Shown here: positions 13,801 through 28,800 of the stretch, in pieces
How the letters are laid out: each line of letters begins with the position of its first letter
How positions within the stretch are numbered: position 1 is the stretch's first letter
From: Megalonaias nervosa
Taxonomy: Eukaryota; Mollusca; Bivalvia; Unionida; Unionidae
Direction of reading: 5' to 3'
NCBI GenBank assembly: GCA_016617855.1
Contig: JAECUM010027250.1
Span: 17,133 to 81,132 of the forward strand
Length of the DNA stretch: 64,000 nt
Notes under the pieces: model-generated
The model's input: the letters and a program-made list of their open reading frames with translations, nothing else
Told to the model about the DNA's origin: nothing
The model's database searches: none
Translations under genes and position numbers: made by a program

Positions 13801-16800
13801 CTGACATTACAAAATCATGCATGTCAAACCAGCTGTATTACCCTATCATATAAGAATGATAGAGAATATTTTTGGTTTAGGACCAGGTGCACTAAAATGG
13901 ATTTAGAAATCTGTTTCCATTTTTTTTATTGCTGAGAGCATCTACCAGTCTGTCTGTATGCCCTGCTATCCAGGATGAAACTCAAGTATACAAAACATAA
14001 TCTCACTACTGATGGAGCAAAATCATACATTTTCAAGTATTAAATACTGTCAATACAAATGAATAATACAAGCATGATATGATTAAACAAATTACAGGAT
14101 TTTTAAGTTTTTCAACTGAACGGAACAGTAACCTAATTCTTACATCAAACTCTAGAAATTCCTATAAAATAGTGGGAAAAAAATCAGTGTTTCTATATCA
14201 ATCCTTATACACTGTAATATGAGACTCCTTTGTTGCTTAAAATGTGATAAATAGTGAAAATACCTATTTTCTAGGCATAAACTCTACCTTAAAGACATAA
14301 TCCAGCTGTTTCTTTGTGATGCCCTGTACAGAAGGTACACCATCCAATGCCTGCCTTGCCTCCTGAAAATGGCAATACAAAATTTATCATTTACAAGAAC
14401 AATAAAGCAATAAAATAAGAATATACCAAAAAAAGAAAATTGAAAGAAAAAAAAACCCTGCTCAGTCTAATTTACATTTATTCATTACAGCTACTATTCA
14501 AGTGATAATGCTATAAAAAGAAAGGAGATTATGCTTAGTTACTTTTTGACTGATTAAGCTGTAATGTAAACTAACAAAATTAGACACCAATAACAGCTAG
14601 TGACTGTTGATAAGCCAAATCTACTGAGAATGATTCTTCCGTTACTATGGGGCACCAGTTTTCATGAATTTCTTTGTTGCCCTGAACCACAAATTTAACG
14701 ACCTAATGAAAAATTAGCCACATATGATGAAGCCTACTCCTACAAATTTTCTTAATGTGTTTCACTCCTTGTGATAAAGAAAGCTATCATTAACGTAATT
14801 TGGTACGAAAAGATTAGTTTTTACATGTTGGTGTTTATTTTAATCCTTTGAGAAATGAGAATTATAAAGCATTTATATTGTTTCAATGCATACATATCTA
14901 TTAAAGGTGCACAGTATTACTGGCATACCATTTTAACACATTAATTTTTTTCTGGTGGTAGGTACCACAGTACTCAAACTTCAGTACTTTCCATCAGTAA
15001 GGAATGAACAGAAATTCCCAAGTAATCTTGTTATGAAATGAATGATATTAAAAGCATGTATTCATTTTTCATCACAAACTAATTCCAAAAATTACTATTT
15101 TCTTTTTGTAAAAGAAAATAGTTGAAATTGTCACTAATTAATTTCAAATATTACAAATATAGTAATCTTTATGAGTCTTTAATCACATGTTTGGTGCATG
15201 TCACATTTAACAACATGGCTGCCAAATGGGATGTTGTGAAAAATATTCAAGTCAAATCCACCTCCCCCAGTTAGTACACTACTGATTTGTGTTCATACAT
15301 GTGGTAGGATTGTTTGAACCATTCAAGTGACTGCCGTTTTTTGTCTGCATATTTTTATTCTTTTATACTCTTAATTTTAGGTATTTATAGGTTAATATAT
15401 GAAATTATATGGCAACATATATGCATCCTTTGATAGGCAAAACCAGAAATTTAAGTACCCATGAAAAATGTTTTTTTTTTGTTTTTTTTTTACAAAAGCT
15501 TGAAAATTGAGACCCACGAAAATAAATGATAATACAGTATTATTAGCTATCTTTTAGTGATTAAAAAATTTTCATTTCTGTGGGGAGATGGACATATAAA
15601 GTTTCTGCAGTTATTTACTACAGTATATATAAATGTTTATAATAAAGTCCAACTGCAAATTGCACAAATCCAGATGCCACTGCATAATGCTCTGGCAGAT
15701 CTGGGTTTATTAGAAGCAGTCAGTAAAACAAACAATATAGACCCTGATTTGCCAGCACATTATGTGATGGCAGATCAGGGACTATGTTTTCTGCAGTTGG
15801 ACTCAACTTGCAAGCGCATGTATAAAGTATATCATTGATATGTGTAGTTTCATTCACACAGCTTTTTAATGAGAAAATTTCAAGTATTTTATGCCTCTGA
15901 GTTTAAAAACTAACACAAACTATTCACTTGGACATTGAAGGCAAGATTTTTGTACCATTCATGAACCAAACCAAATTTTTAACAGCTATGGTGGACCCAA
16001 CCTTGAAGCCGATAACTGTATCAAAGTCCTCATCCTCTACTACAAATGCCTTGGCATAAGCTTCCAGTTTGCCTGGATCCACCAGTCTGTAGTGGGTAAC
16101 AAAGTCAATGTTTCCATCTGAAAGGCAAAGCAGTAACAAATAAAATTTTAGTTCCTGCTGCATCTATTATACCTATATTTCTATAATTAATAAAACATAA
16201 GTTACGCAGAAGCATTTTTGAAGACATTTATCTGATTATTGTTATGTATTATTAAACACGAAGCAAGAAAAAAAATAGTGTATATATGCTCAAGTGGTTT
16301 TACTAAAATTCCTGATGATTAAAAAAAATCAAGACGATCAGGAAAACTATTCCAATATTATTTCTGTATATTACAAATGAATTAGTGCAGGTAATTAACA
16401 TTCAAATGTTTGGAAACTATTATCTTCTGATTAATCACTTTAAATACATTGTCTAAACCTGATAATCCACAAAATAAAAATCCTAGTTAAGTATTTTTCC
16501 AACTCAGCTAAATGGGCTTTTATATAAATACATTTTTGTACATCACTTTTTTAGAATACGATTCCAAATTTTATTGTTTAATTATATGCTGATGAATTTA
16601 ATGATATGCAAAAGGAAATCCCAAACAAATAGATAAAACTCCAATCTCACCTCTTTCATCTAGATCTTTAGCATAGTCATCTTTTAGTTTACACAGGTCC
16701 ATTATTCTTTTCATGTGATCTAACAGGGTCTGACCTCCCCTCTTCATGATGACATTCACTCGCTTCAACCCGGTTACTGAAATAATCACAATTAATCCCA

Positions 16801-19800
16801 CATACAGGCATTTTAGAAGCTAAAGAATGCAGATTTTGTAAAGAGAAAAGAATTTTCTCTGGTGAAAGAGAATATAACTTAGTTGTGATAGTTGCATTTA
16901 AATAAAAGTTTAAAACTGATTTAAGAAAAAAGAGACACAACATACAAAGACTACTGAAATAGAAACATGTTTTGCTAATACTATACAATGCATATGTCTG
17001 TGTGTACAGCTTTAAAGGGCACATCAGCACAATCCCGGCAATATAGTGCCCAACCTTTACTTAAAGGCTTTTGTTTGAGATACTAATTTAAGCTCTTTAT
17101 TAACACAAAAAAATATTAGCGATGAAATTTGATTTACATGCCTTTGTTTAGATTCCATATATTCTAACAATTTCTCATTACAAATTCAATATCTCTTCAT
17201 TTTGGAGCTAATATACTGCTAATTTATTGAAAATAAAAAAAAATTAAAAATAGGACTGAAGTCAATAAAAGTGCTTCAGTCTTAAGATTTTGTTGAAGCT
17301 AAATTACAGGATATGATATTGTCAAAGTAAATTTTATGGTAAATAATGTTTGTCCAAGAATATTCTCCAATCACACTGATGTTAGGAAATAAACTTCATT
17401 GTCTCACAAATCCAGCTATCCAAGATGAAAAATATTCACCTGCCTTTCTGTATATCATATAGACAAAGGTAAGTAATTCTTCCAAATAAATGATCTTTCC
17501 ATGGCTTGGTGGTTGCTCATATACCAGTACTAGTATTAGTACCCCTACTTCGTGGTACTAATATGAGTATATATGGAGCAACCCAGTGTGATTCTCACCT
17601 GTCTCTATTTATTATTAATGTTAAAAATTTGGAACCTGTTCTTACATAAACTGAAAGAAATTAAAAATTCCTCTAATTTAATACCAGAACTGCTGCATAT
17701 CATTGTAGAAATACGTGTTAAATATAGTTTACCTACTTCATCCAATATTTTCTTTCAGATCATCCACTATATTAGTTCAAATGATAACTACTTCCTTTTA
17801 TAGCCTCATTATTTCATGTGCCATATAAAGACACTGCTTCCTTATTTGGAAACAACCAGATTGTAGGAAATATGGTATGCATTGAATAACATATCGTAGA
17901 ATATCCAAATATAAACTGAACAGGGTGAACCTGATCCTGATGATGCAGCTGATGGTCACTGCAAATGTCCATGGGCAGTGGTTGAGACCAAATGGCAGTA
18001 CATGAAATTGGAAATCATATGAATCTGCATCAGACAGGATGGATATGAATATGGAAGCATGCATCAGTTTGATCAAAACTGATCACAAACTCATCCTTTC
18101 TGATGGGAAGCCTTAACAATGATACCATCTCCATTGAGTGGCTATGCGTTTGTTGTGCATGCTTAGATCTATCACCACAGATATCTGTTGGCTTTTGGCA
18201 GCATAAAAAAGGTCGAGAATAAAATCCCAGACAGTATGGACTGTGAACTCTCTCCACTACCCACTTGGAGAGTAAAGAGCTGATCTCATTCTCTAGACTT
18301 TCTGACTGCCTGAGATCAGTCTAAACCTCCATTATGGAAGGGAAAGACTCATGGGGAGGAGGCTGGATAAATTAAATCTGAAGCCACTCCAAAACAATTT
18401 GTATCACGCAACTGTTTTGCTGAAATAGGTCAATTCATGCCTGATGAAGATGAAGGTGTCTGGTAACTACAGGCAGGTTGTCAAAGTATTTGGTTATGAT
18501 GGGAAGTCATTGGCAATTGTTGGGATGCTTATGGATGGAGAATCATGGTTTCCTGACCCACTGACTATATTGGCTCTCAAACTGATGGGACTACTGCTAT
18601 CTGCTGCTTGACTGTGGACAAAATGGCTGCTTTTGAGTGTGATTCTACCTTCTCTCCATTGTAGCCAAGACTGATGTCAGTGAAATGAAAAAAACTGGAG
18701 GGGTAAATAGGATTGAAGAAGCAGCTCTTGTGCTGCCTGTTTCAGCACATCTTTGGTATGATCATTGAACAGTAGTGGAGAACAAACTGGCAATGAGTAC
18801 AGGACCAGTGAGTGATGAGAAGTAGCAGAAGCAGAAAAAGATGTCTTGATAAATCTAGATTACATGAAGCCATCAGAGTATTGGCAATGGAATGATGCAC
18901 TAAGCACCATAGCCCACTGACCAATTGACTCCCATGCATACTCACTGCCTGATTCTTTTGGCCCAATAAAAGAAACAGCTACAAAAGCCAAGTCAAGCAT
19001 TGATGAAGTGGTCACTATGTTCCACACAAGTTTGGAATCCATTCTGAAAAAGAGGGCAGTCAACCTTGGAGAACTTTCAGGTTGTTCTTATCCAACACTA
19101 GAAAATCTGCATTGCACGAGTCCATGTGTGTGAGGCATCAGTGGGTAAAGGATACTGGCAACAGGTTCTCACAGAAAAATGTCTTCATATTCCCCTGGGT
19201 TTCGGATTTTGTCTGATAGACATTCAGAGATTTCCTTAATCTTTGCCCACTACATCAGTGGAAGGAAGGATGGCTGTTCATCATTATTCTCATGGTCTAC
19301 TTAGGTCTTTGACCTCTTAGTCCAGGCTTGCAGTGAGCAGTGCACAGCAAACAAAATTATAAATCTCAACCACTGCTTTAAAGCTGAAATCTGCCTGCTA
19401 AATCATTGATCAAGTTTTGCACTGTGTGCACTATGTAGGGTTGTCCTCATCATGCATAGCTTCCATGTCAGTGTATATCATTTGCAGTGGTATGGAAGAA
19501 GTTCCATGATTGCTCCTGGGTATAATAGGGCAATTAGCCTGTATGTGGCATGTGCACATCAACACAAATACCTCTGGTTACTAGTGATTATAAATGGATG
19601 AAAGGACTGGCAGGTCAGCCATCAGAACTATGGTGAATGGCAAAGATGGCTGGTAGTATATAACAGCAAGGTTAGTATTATATCCCAGGCACCCAGACAG
19701 AAAATAAGGCCATGCACCCACTGGGCTACCAAAAAGTGGGAGGATAATCTCCCATCAACTAAAAGTCTGTACTGGAGAGACTCAATGAGCAGAACGGTAG

Positions 19801-22800
19801 ACGACATTTTAGAGTGGAGGCTTCAGATATCATTGTCTCTTGACTAGACTTGGACCTTGCCCCTCTCTTTCTCTAAACAAATTTTTCTGCATTACCAATT
19901 ACCATGTTCCTTCCAACCATGTTGAGTAAACACTGCAAGGTGAAGCATGTTTCATGAGCATCCTCATTGACCTCAAACATTTCACATTTGCTCACCATTG
20001 TGCATCTGAAATAACAACAAAAATGAAAATATATTGGGGGAAAAACAATCCAAAAGTGTCAAACAATATCAGTAAACACTCATTAAGACAAGTGACCAAT
20101 CCAGCTAGTATTCACAAGTAAAATGTATAAACAGCTAGTTTCAACAATACCATGTGCAACTACAAGGTCTGAAAAACAAAGTCCACTAACTGTAAAATAT
20201 ATGTACAAGTATCAATGAAAATAACAAAATAGCTTCCAGTATCTTGCAGAAACCTTAATTAACAATATGGTACTGATGGGCAGAAGTAATGATTCTTGCA
20301 AGATTTCAAGAGGCGATGGGATGGGATGTTACTCATTCTGTAGCTGTAGCGATAGCTTAAGCTGGAAAACATCCAGTATACAAGTAGCCAGCTAGCCATT
20401 GAAAGGGGAGATAATTGGAAGAGTTTCTTCCCTTGCTCTATAAGATGTATATACAGGAATGACAACATTTTAGTTCTTTCCAGGAGGGCTGGATTCAAGA
20501 GGTAGCAGGGTATATTTCTTACCATTAATATGATCAGGAAACATATTCGATAGAGAAATTATGTGATATAAATTAATGCCTGAAAATGCATCATACATAT
20601 TTATGCCATGAAAATGTTTCAATGAAGACTCACATGTAGATACATCTAGGTCACTGTCATCGGCCAGCTCATCCGTTCCAACATCACTAAGATATTCACT
20701 TAAACGTCTTGTTCCTATCTTTTTCTCACCATCTGCAATCTCTAAATGTTCTCCAAACTTTTGCTACAAAACATTATTTAGCAAACTTTAACATGTCTTC
20801 AGCAGAGACTGAAATAACCAACAGTTACTTAAAAACTTTGTCTAAAATAGCTAGACCCTGAAATAAAATGCAAGTTTAATGAAGAACAAAAGACTTTAAT
20901 TACAAATTTCCTTCATGATTTAAAGTTGAGAGTGATAGCAACATTATGGTTCACCTATTTCTTGAAAATATCAATAGCATGTGCAAAGCATTTGTAGATG
21001 TGCAATGTTTTAAATAATAAATGCTAACCACTGATGCTAAAAGGAGGTAACTGCAGCCTGTTGACAAACTATTCATCACACTTGTTTTCACTACAAATCC
21101 CAATTAAGGAAATTAAGCAGCTCTGGAATGTAGGACACATTAACACACACTATGTGTGTTTACCCATATTACAAGTGTGCTCTCCATAAATCATTTATAA
21201 GAATGTACATCCTTGGCAGGGTAGATGGAAAGAAAGACATGAATAAATGCATGTACAGGCAGATGAAGTAAATATTATAAAATATTGTGTGCCTGCTTTT
21301 CAAATCAAATGTTATTAAACAATACTTCCATGAAAAATCCTAATACCTTTAAAAGCCGAGCGATTTCTTTTTTGGAAAGTGTGGGATCAATTCCCAGTTT
21401 TCGAAGGTCATCGTCTGTCAGCTTGCTGAGATCAATTTTCTTTTTGCCATCCCTTAGTCGAATTTTGCCATCAGCACCAACTTCAAATGGAGCATCGTCA
21501 TCAGTACCACCAGCTAAAGTTATACAAATTATTGAACTATTTATTATTATTCTTAAATATTTCAAATCGAATGATTTTCTTCCATAACAATTTTATGCTT
21601 CATTGTTATGACAACAGCAAACAATTTAATTTTACACAATTTTCATGCAACTGGTACCAGAGTATAATAAAATTTACCAACTCAGGTTTGTTGTCATGCT
21701 ACAGCACATGTGCATCATAGTATTTCTCCCACGATAAGGTCAGGGAGCCAGCACTTGTGTTACATAATATTTCTCCCATGACAAGGTCAAGGGGCTAGCA
21801 GGGTATAGCACTTGTGTTTCATAATATTTCTCCCATGATAAGGTCAGGGGGCCCAGCAGTGTATTGCACTTGTGTTTCATAATATTCCTTCCATGGTAGG
21901 GTCAGGGTGTCTGCCTATACAGAACTTGAGTTTCATAGTACTTCTCCCATTATAAAGCCAGGGGACCAGCATGATAAAATTTGTTGTAAAGTAAATGGTG
22001 AACTTATTACCAGACAAAGATATCCTAAGTAAATATTTACCAAAGTTTCATAAAATGGTGTGTTGGCTTATCATCAACAATATGCTTATATTGTATAAAA
22101 ACAGTACATAAAATATTCAAACAAAATGGACAATTTATATTAATAAATGTCTTACCTCCACCTATTGTCTTCTGTTTCTCTTTCTTCACAACCCTTACAT
22201 TGCCATCTTTATCTGAAATATCAAACATACATATATGTGATTCATCACACAACTATCTTTGGGTATACAAGATTGCAAAAGCAATAGAATTACACTTTGT
22301 TTCTTCAAGCTTCTGATGAACTTATTAGGGCCCTGCATTCTGATGTGGGAACCCTTTAGTAATCACTTTTTCTGTCCATCCATCTGTGACCTATGTCATG
22401 TTCATACTAGCATGTGATATATGTCATGTCAGTAATACCATGGGACAAATATCATGTCAATAATACCATGTGATACATGTCATGTTAATAACACCATGTG
22501 ATAAATGTCATACCAATAATACCAGTCACCAATGATCTATGCTTTTGCTTGAAATCATATGCAACATGAACTGTGTATGCAGATCCTGATCTATGATCTT
22601 CAGGGAAGTCATATGTAAAATGAACAACACAGATCCTGATCAAGGATGTTGCTTGAAGTCACAAGTATAACAACTTATATGCAGATCAAGATCAAATCAT
22701 AAATAGTACCAAGTATGCACACCATGAACAATGATCTTGCTTTAAGTTCTAAGTATGACAAATTATGCAGAACAAAGTAGATCCTGATTAATGATTTTGA

Positions 22801-25800
22801 TTGAAGTCATAAGTATAACAAACTATGCAGACCCTGATATATGACCTTGCTTGAAGTCACAAGTATAACAAATTATGCAGATCCTGTTCTATGACCTTGC
22901 CTGAAGTAATAAACAGTACAGTACAAATAAATCAGACACAGATCTAATTACTATGCAGACCTGAATCAGTGATCTTGCCTGAAGACATAACAATGAAGAT
23001 CCTAATTCATGATTTTGAATTAAGTCATAAGTACAACAAACTATGCAGATCCTGTTGTATGCTCTTGCTTCAAGTCATTAGTACAAACCACACACATCTG
23101 GATCTCTGAGTTTACTTGAAGTCATAAGTATAACAAACTATGCAGACATGGATCTATGATTTTGTTTTAAGTCACAAGTATATAAACTTATGCAGATCCT
23201 GTTCTTTGATCCTGCTTTGTCATAAGTAGTACAAACAACAAATACCTGGGTATCTGATCTTGCTTGAAACTCTAAGTATAAAAACCTATGCAGATCCTGT
23301 TCCATGATCTTGCCTTAAGTAATAAGTATAACAAATCACAAAGATTTTCTATAACATTGCTTGAATGGACAACCAAATCTATGACCCTGACTGAAGACAT
23401 AAGCAGTATGAACTATGCAGACCCTGATCTATGAGCTTGATTCAAGTCATAAATAGTATGAACTATACAGACCCTGATCTATGAGTTTCATTAAATTTGT
23501 AAGTAGTATTAACTATGCAGACCCTGTCCTGCCAGTGAATCATATGACACAAGGCCCTTCTGCCATAAAACATTTTACTAAACATTTTGAAAAAATTACT
23601 GCTATTCCGTGCTAAGAAATCTTACTTTCAGTCAGAAAAATTTCAAGGAAAATGTTTGAGTGGAGACCTGTTAATGATAAGAGAGCGAAAGCTGGGTCAT
23701 TGTAGTTCACATCTAGACACAAATTATGTACAGGCAATTAGGGCAAATAACACTCAAAGTCATCTGAGTAAATTCACATTAAATGCACAAATTAAAATTA
23801 GATCAAAGTGATCAATTTTGATATAGTGCAGGATCACTTCCTGTAAGGGCACTTTGGACAGGCAAACCCTGGCCAAAGGCACCTGGATACCATTTATATC
23901 AAAATGTTGTATATTGTACCCTGTTCTTGGAGACAACCTCTCTTATATGGGACCACCTTCTCCAGCTGAATGTTATGGACCTCACAGTTGGGGGACTACT
24001 ACTTTTGTACATTGCCTCTGCACAGGTACTGCACAAGAAATCGTGTCTAATTAGTGTGAAAACATGACAAATATTCTAAAATGGCTGCATATGTGCTATA
24101 TGAAATACGTTAAAGTGGCACATTTTTCACTGTGTATCATCAAATTTAATTGAACTGATTTGTGTCAAAAATATTTTTATGAATCAGCAATTACAAGGAG
24201 ATTGTTGACAGGGATTAGACTGATATTTCTATTACAATAGGACATGAAAGGACTTTAGAAATTTGTTTTTAGGTTAATTCAGGGTCTACCAAGTGGAATA
24301 AAATTCACTTACCATATTCATACTCGTACTCTGAACCACTCTCATCTCCATCCTGTGAAATAAAGAAAATATGTAAGAAAACATGTACATTTGTTGTCAA
24401 AAATTATTGAAAAGATGTGAATAATTATTATATTTGTGGGCAAAAGATAACACAAGCACACTGAAATTATTCAACAAGTTTCAATATTTTGTATGAATAA
24501 ATTGGAAATGTAAGACACTACTGGTTAGAGACCAATTCTCGCCACGTACCAATTGTCGCCATATTAATAATAACTCGCGACCGCACGCAAAGTTTTGGTT
24601 CCTGTTTAAAAAATAAAAAGAGTGATTATAGCTGACAAGTCTGATCGAAAATAAGCATCAGGTAATTATTATTAACAGAGTTATTATTATTATGGCGACA
24701 ATTGGTACGCGGCCAGAATTGGTCTCTAACCAGTACTGACAGATATATGCTCATGTAACTCTTTTGGACACGTTGCACTTTGACACTTAGCCATGACAAG
24801 TATAGTATTAATTCATTAACCCCTGGAGGTTTTTGTCATTTTCGTCTGAAATGCGAGTAGGAAAAACATTTTGGAGGCTATTTCTAAATACATCCTAATA
24901 CATTGACTTCCAAGAGATTTCTGGTTAACCTAATGCCTAGTTGTGTTAGAAACGTCATTTTGCATTGGCTATTTCGCTTGTACATGAGTTAAAAGTTCCT
25001 TTAATTCTTTTTTTTTTTTTTGCTTAATGCACCCATCCTTTTCGTATTCAGACCACTTTTTATTCCAAACAACCATCTTTTCCTACTTTTTGCAAAGGTT
25101 CACCTGTCTGTGTGCAATTCAGACCAGTCTACCTTAGATCTCAGGCCAAAAAGTCTAAAATCCGGACACAAAATTGGATTCAGATCATGGGCAAATTTTG
25201 GGGTGGAAAAAAATTGGGTCCAAAAAAAGTATGTTTTTTTCTCTGTATTTTGTAGTACAAATAGAAAGTCCAGATTATTTGGTATCATTGTAGAGCTACA
25301 TTTGTCTACCTTTCTATAATACCACCCACTTTAGTGTGTCTTAAATGCCCTTGGTGCCACAGAGCTTGGAAGTAGGCTACTATCTCCTGAAGCGCAAACG
25401 AGGTGCCAGGGGTTAATGAGTTAAAATATGTGACAATTTTATGAAATGTCATCTCAATAATACCATGTGGCAAATGTCATGTCAATAATACCATGTCATA
25501 AATGTCAAATCATTAAAACTATGCAATAAATGTCAAGTCAATAATATCATGTGATAAATTTTATGTCAATAATACCATGTCATAAATATCATGTCAATAA
25601 AACCATGTGATAAATGTCATGTAAGTAATAACAAGTGGTGTAATTTCTCTATGAACATGTGTGCAAAGAGATATAACTCTCAACTCACAACTTTATGGTA
25701 ATTTACAGAATTATCTGGCAGCTACTGAATAGGATGAACTATGTCACTCTATTGCCTGAGGAAAATAGACTCACCCATAGTGTACGCAATATGGTGCCAT

Positions 25801-28800
25801 GTTGGTATGGAAACTCCATTAAGTATGAAACACACAGACATTGACAGTGTTAGGGCCACCCTGGACACAGTCAGGTTAGAAATTATAAATCAATGAATGA
25901 AATAACTAAGTTCTGTGCATTTTTGAGCAAATTAAATTTTTTCATTATTGAAATTGGTAGTGGGGTACAAACAAACAGGGATTTATGCAAAAACTGTAGA
26001 AGCCAGATCAAGATAGTGCCATTGGTGCTCACAATGGTGGCTCTAACCATGCCTCGGTCTTCTGAACCAACCTTATGCAAAGACATATGACCACAATAGA
26101 AGGCTCTGGTCTCACTGAATTTACTTACAAAATGGATGATCTGTTGTGGTCTTTTTGAATTGGCAAAGATCAAATATTATTTGTGGGGGAGTGGGTGCTG
26201 ATAACCAAAGTGGTAATTTCTGAATATATGAATCTGCAGCATGATTGATTTTTGCTGCTTATAGGTGAGAACAAAACCATACTCCAAAAGGTGAAATGAA
26301 ATTTGGTTTCTGAGCATACAATGTTTAGTATTTACTCCTAAATGACTACATTATATGTGAGATTAAATGGCTTAAAGGCTGAGATAAAGCAATAATCCAT
26401 CTTCCTCAACAGAGAGGCTTTCTGAAAGGCAAGTTCTAAATGTTTCTGGACAAAGTTCCTGATTGATTCAGATCAAGAATCTGCAGGTAAGATTTACTGA
26501 ATGATCCATTCACGACTGAGCAATAGTAAAGATTACATTATAATACAAGTCATGAATAATGAAAGTAAAACTTTACAGTCTGCTCCACAAACCATGATCG
26601 GCCATCGTAAAAGATATAATAAATTCCTGATTGTGAATCAGATCAAGAATCCGCAGGTAAGATATACTGGCTGATCCATACACAAATGAGCAATAGTAAA
26701 GTTTACATTATACTAGAAGTCATGAATAACAAAAGTAAAACTTTCCAGACTGCTCCACAAAATTGTGTTTGCCATTACCCATTAAATACAAAGCTTTCTG
26801 GCATTTGTCGACAAGGTATTTACATGCTGAAAAACTGGTTAATTAGTGCAGCTAATGTATCTGCCAATCAAGCAGACTGTATTGCATATCACCTACACAT
26901 TTATCAAAATACTGATAAACATCTGATGTGCATACCAGAATTGCAGGTTAAAATAAAGTAAAAAAAAAATATGCAAAATTTTTTCGGCGTCATTTTTGGA
27001 AATAATTGAAGATAGTGAAATATTTAAGTAATGTACCTTTGCTTTTCCTTTCCTCTTCTTCCCTATTACTCTGCCTTGTTCATCGTATTTCTGTAAGGAT
27101 AGGATAGTATTTAATGAATGAAGAACAAATGTATCTAAAAAATTAGTAAATGTATATCTTTATTTTCATCAATATCTAAAATGTAAACAAATGAAATAAA
27201 CTTCAAGGTACACCACTCCCTCGATAACTCGCGCCCTGATAACTCACAAACCCGCTTATAACATGGGGTCAGGCGTGGATCCCATTTTTTAAAACCAGAA
27301 AATACCCCAAAAATAGATCCCTATTTCATGAACTTGAAGGAAATCCTGATCAAAATTAGTTACAAAAACTTTGATATATTGCTCGTTTTATCATCGAAAA
27401 CGGTAGATAGGACCTGGAAATTTTAATCAACATCATGAAATACCAAATTTAAAATAAGTCATACAATTTTTTTTTACATTTTCTTTCCAAGCAACATTCC
27501 TAGAACACCGCAATTAATGATATGTAAGGAAATTTTGATCACTGAAAATGTCACTTACACCGAGTGGAGGCAGTACTTTAATAAATAAATACAAATTAAA
27601 TAATTTTTTTTATCAATTGAAATTTGTGTTCTAGTTCTATCTTCTAGTTCCTTTTAAGTGTAATCATCATAAATGCAATTTGTCCTCTTGTAATTAAACG
27701 TAAAATGTGTCAATCTACCATAACAGCTATGTCCGTGAGCATTTCTCTGAGAACCTAATTTGGTGCCGACTGTGTTTTGATAACTGACTTGCGGAAGTAT
27801 TTGTTGCATTGCTGCACTGAATTAAAAGATGACCTCCTTTATATTATTATGTTAATTATGTCTTTTGAACCAAATAATGGAGGTGAAATAAAAGAAAAAT
27901 TAAAAGGCACCAAAATCCTACAAAGTTAAAATCTAGCTGCCCCGGTCGTATGTCGTGTGAACCCACTTCATTTGATCAATCGAACACTGTTATAAATGTT
28001 ATTGTGTATGTAACATAAACTACCTTAAATTACCTGACTCACTGGTAACTGTGATCAAAGATAGCACGGCAACCAAGCGAAAAGAATACTTCGTAAAATA
28101 AAAGAGCTTGGTTTCACAGATACGGACCATTATGGGCGAGTTTCATAGAATTCTTGAACTGGCACTTAGAGATATCCTCAAGAATGATAAAAAGTTTCAT
28201 TATTACTTCCAATGAAATCACAATGTCAATACTGTACTAATTGAACAGCACAAAAATTGCGATTCGACGTAGACGATTGTCTCACGAGACAAATTTCGCT
28301 TGTTTTTGAACAAAAGGAATCTTGTTTGGTTGTGTATTAACTGTTAGTCAGGTTCCTGTTCTTTTGACTCCCGATTTGGTAGGATACAATAAAAAAACAC
28401 TCTGGTTATCAGACTCATCAAGAAAACAATAAGCAGTGACATAATACACAGATGTTTTCGTGTACACGTAATGGTTGTTGAAACCAGTTAGAACGATCTT
28501 TCATATGTTGGACATTTTGAAAATAAATGTTATTTAAACAGAATAACAAACAACTTCATTAGAAAAAGCGCTTTATTAAAAATTATTATTGACGTGAATG
28601 TAAAATGAGGATTCAGTCATTAAACAGCGAAGTCCCCTAACCCCGACCCCCCCCAGCTGTTTTCTCGAAGTCCAAGCGATTTTTTTCAATTTTTGGAGGT
28701 CCCTCAGTAACTCACGCCCTCGCTTATAGTGCGGTCTATGTTTGTGGACCCCGTTGTGCGCAAGTTATCGAGGGAGTGGTGTACTTTGTTAATTAGGAAA

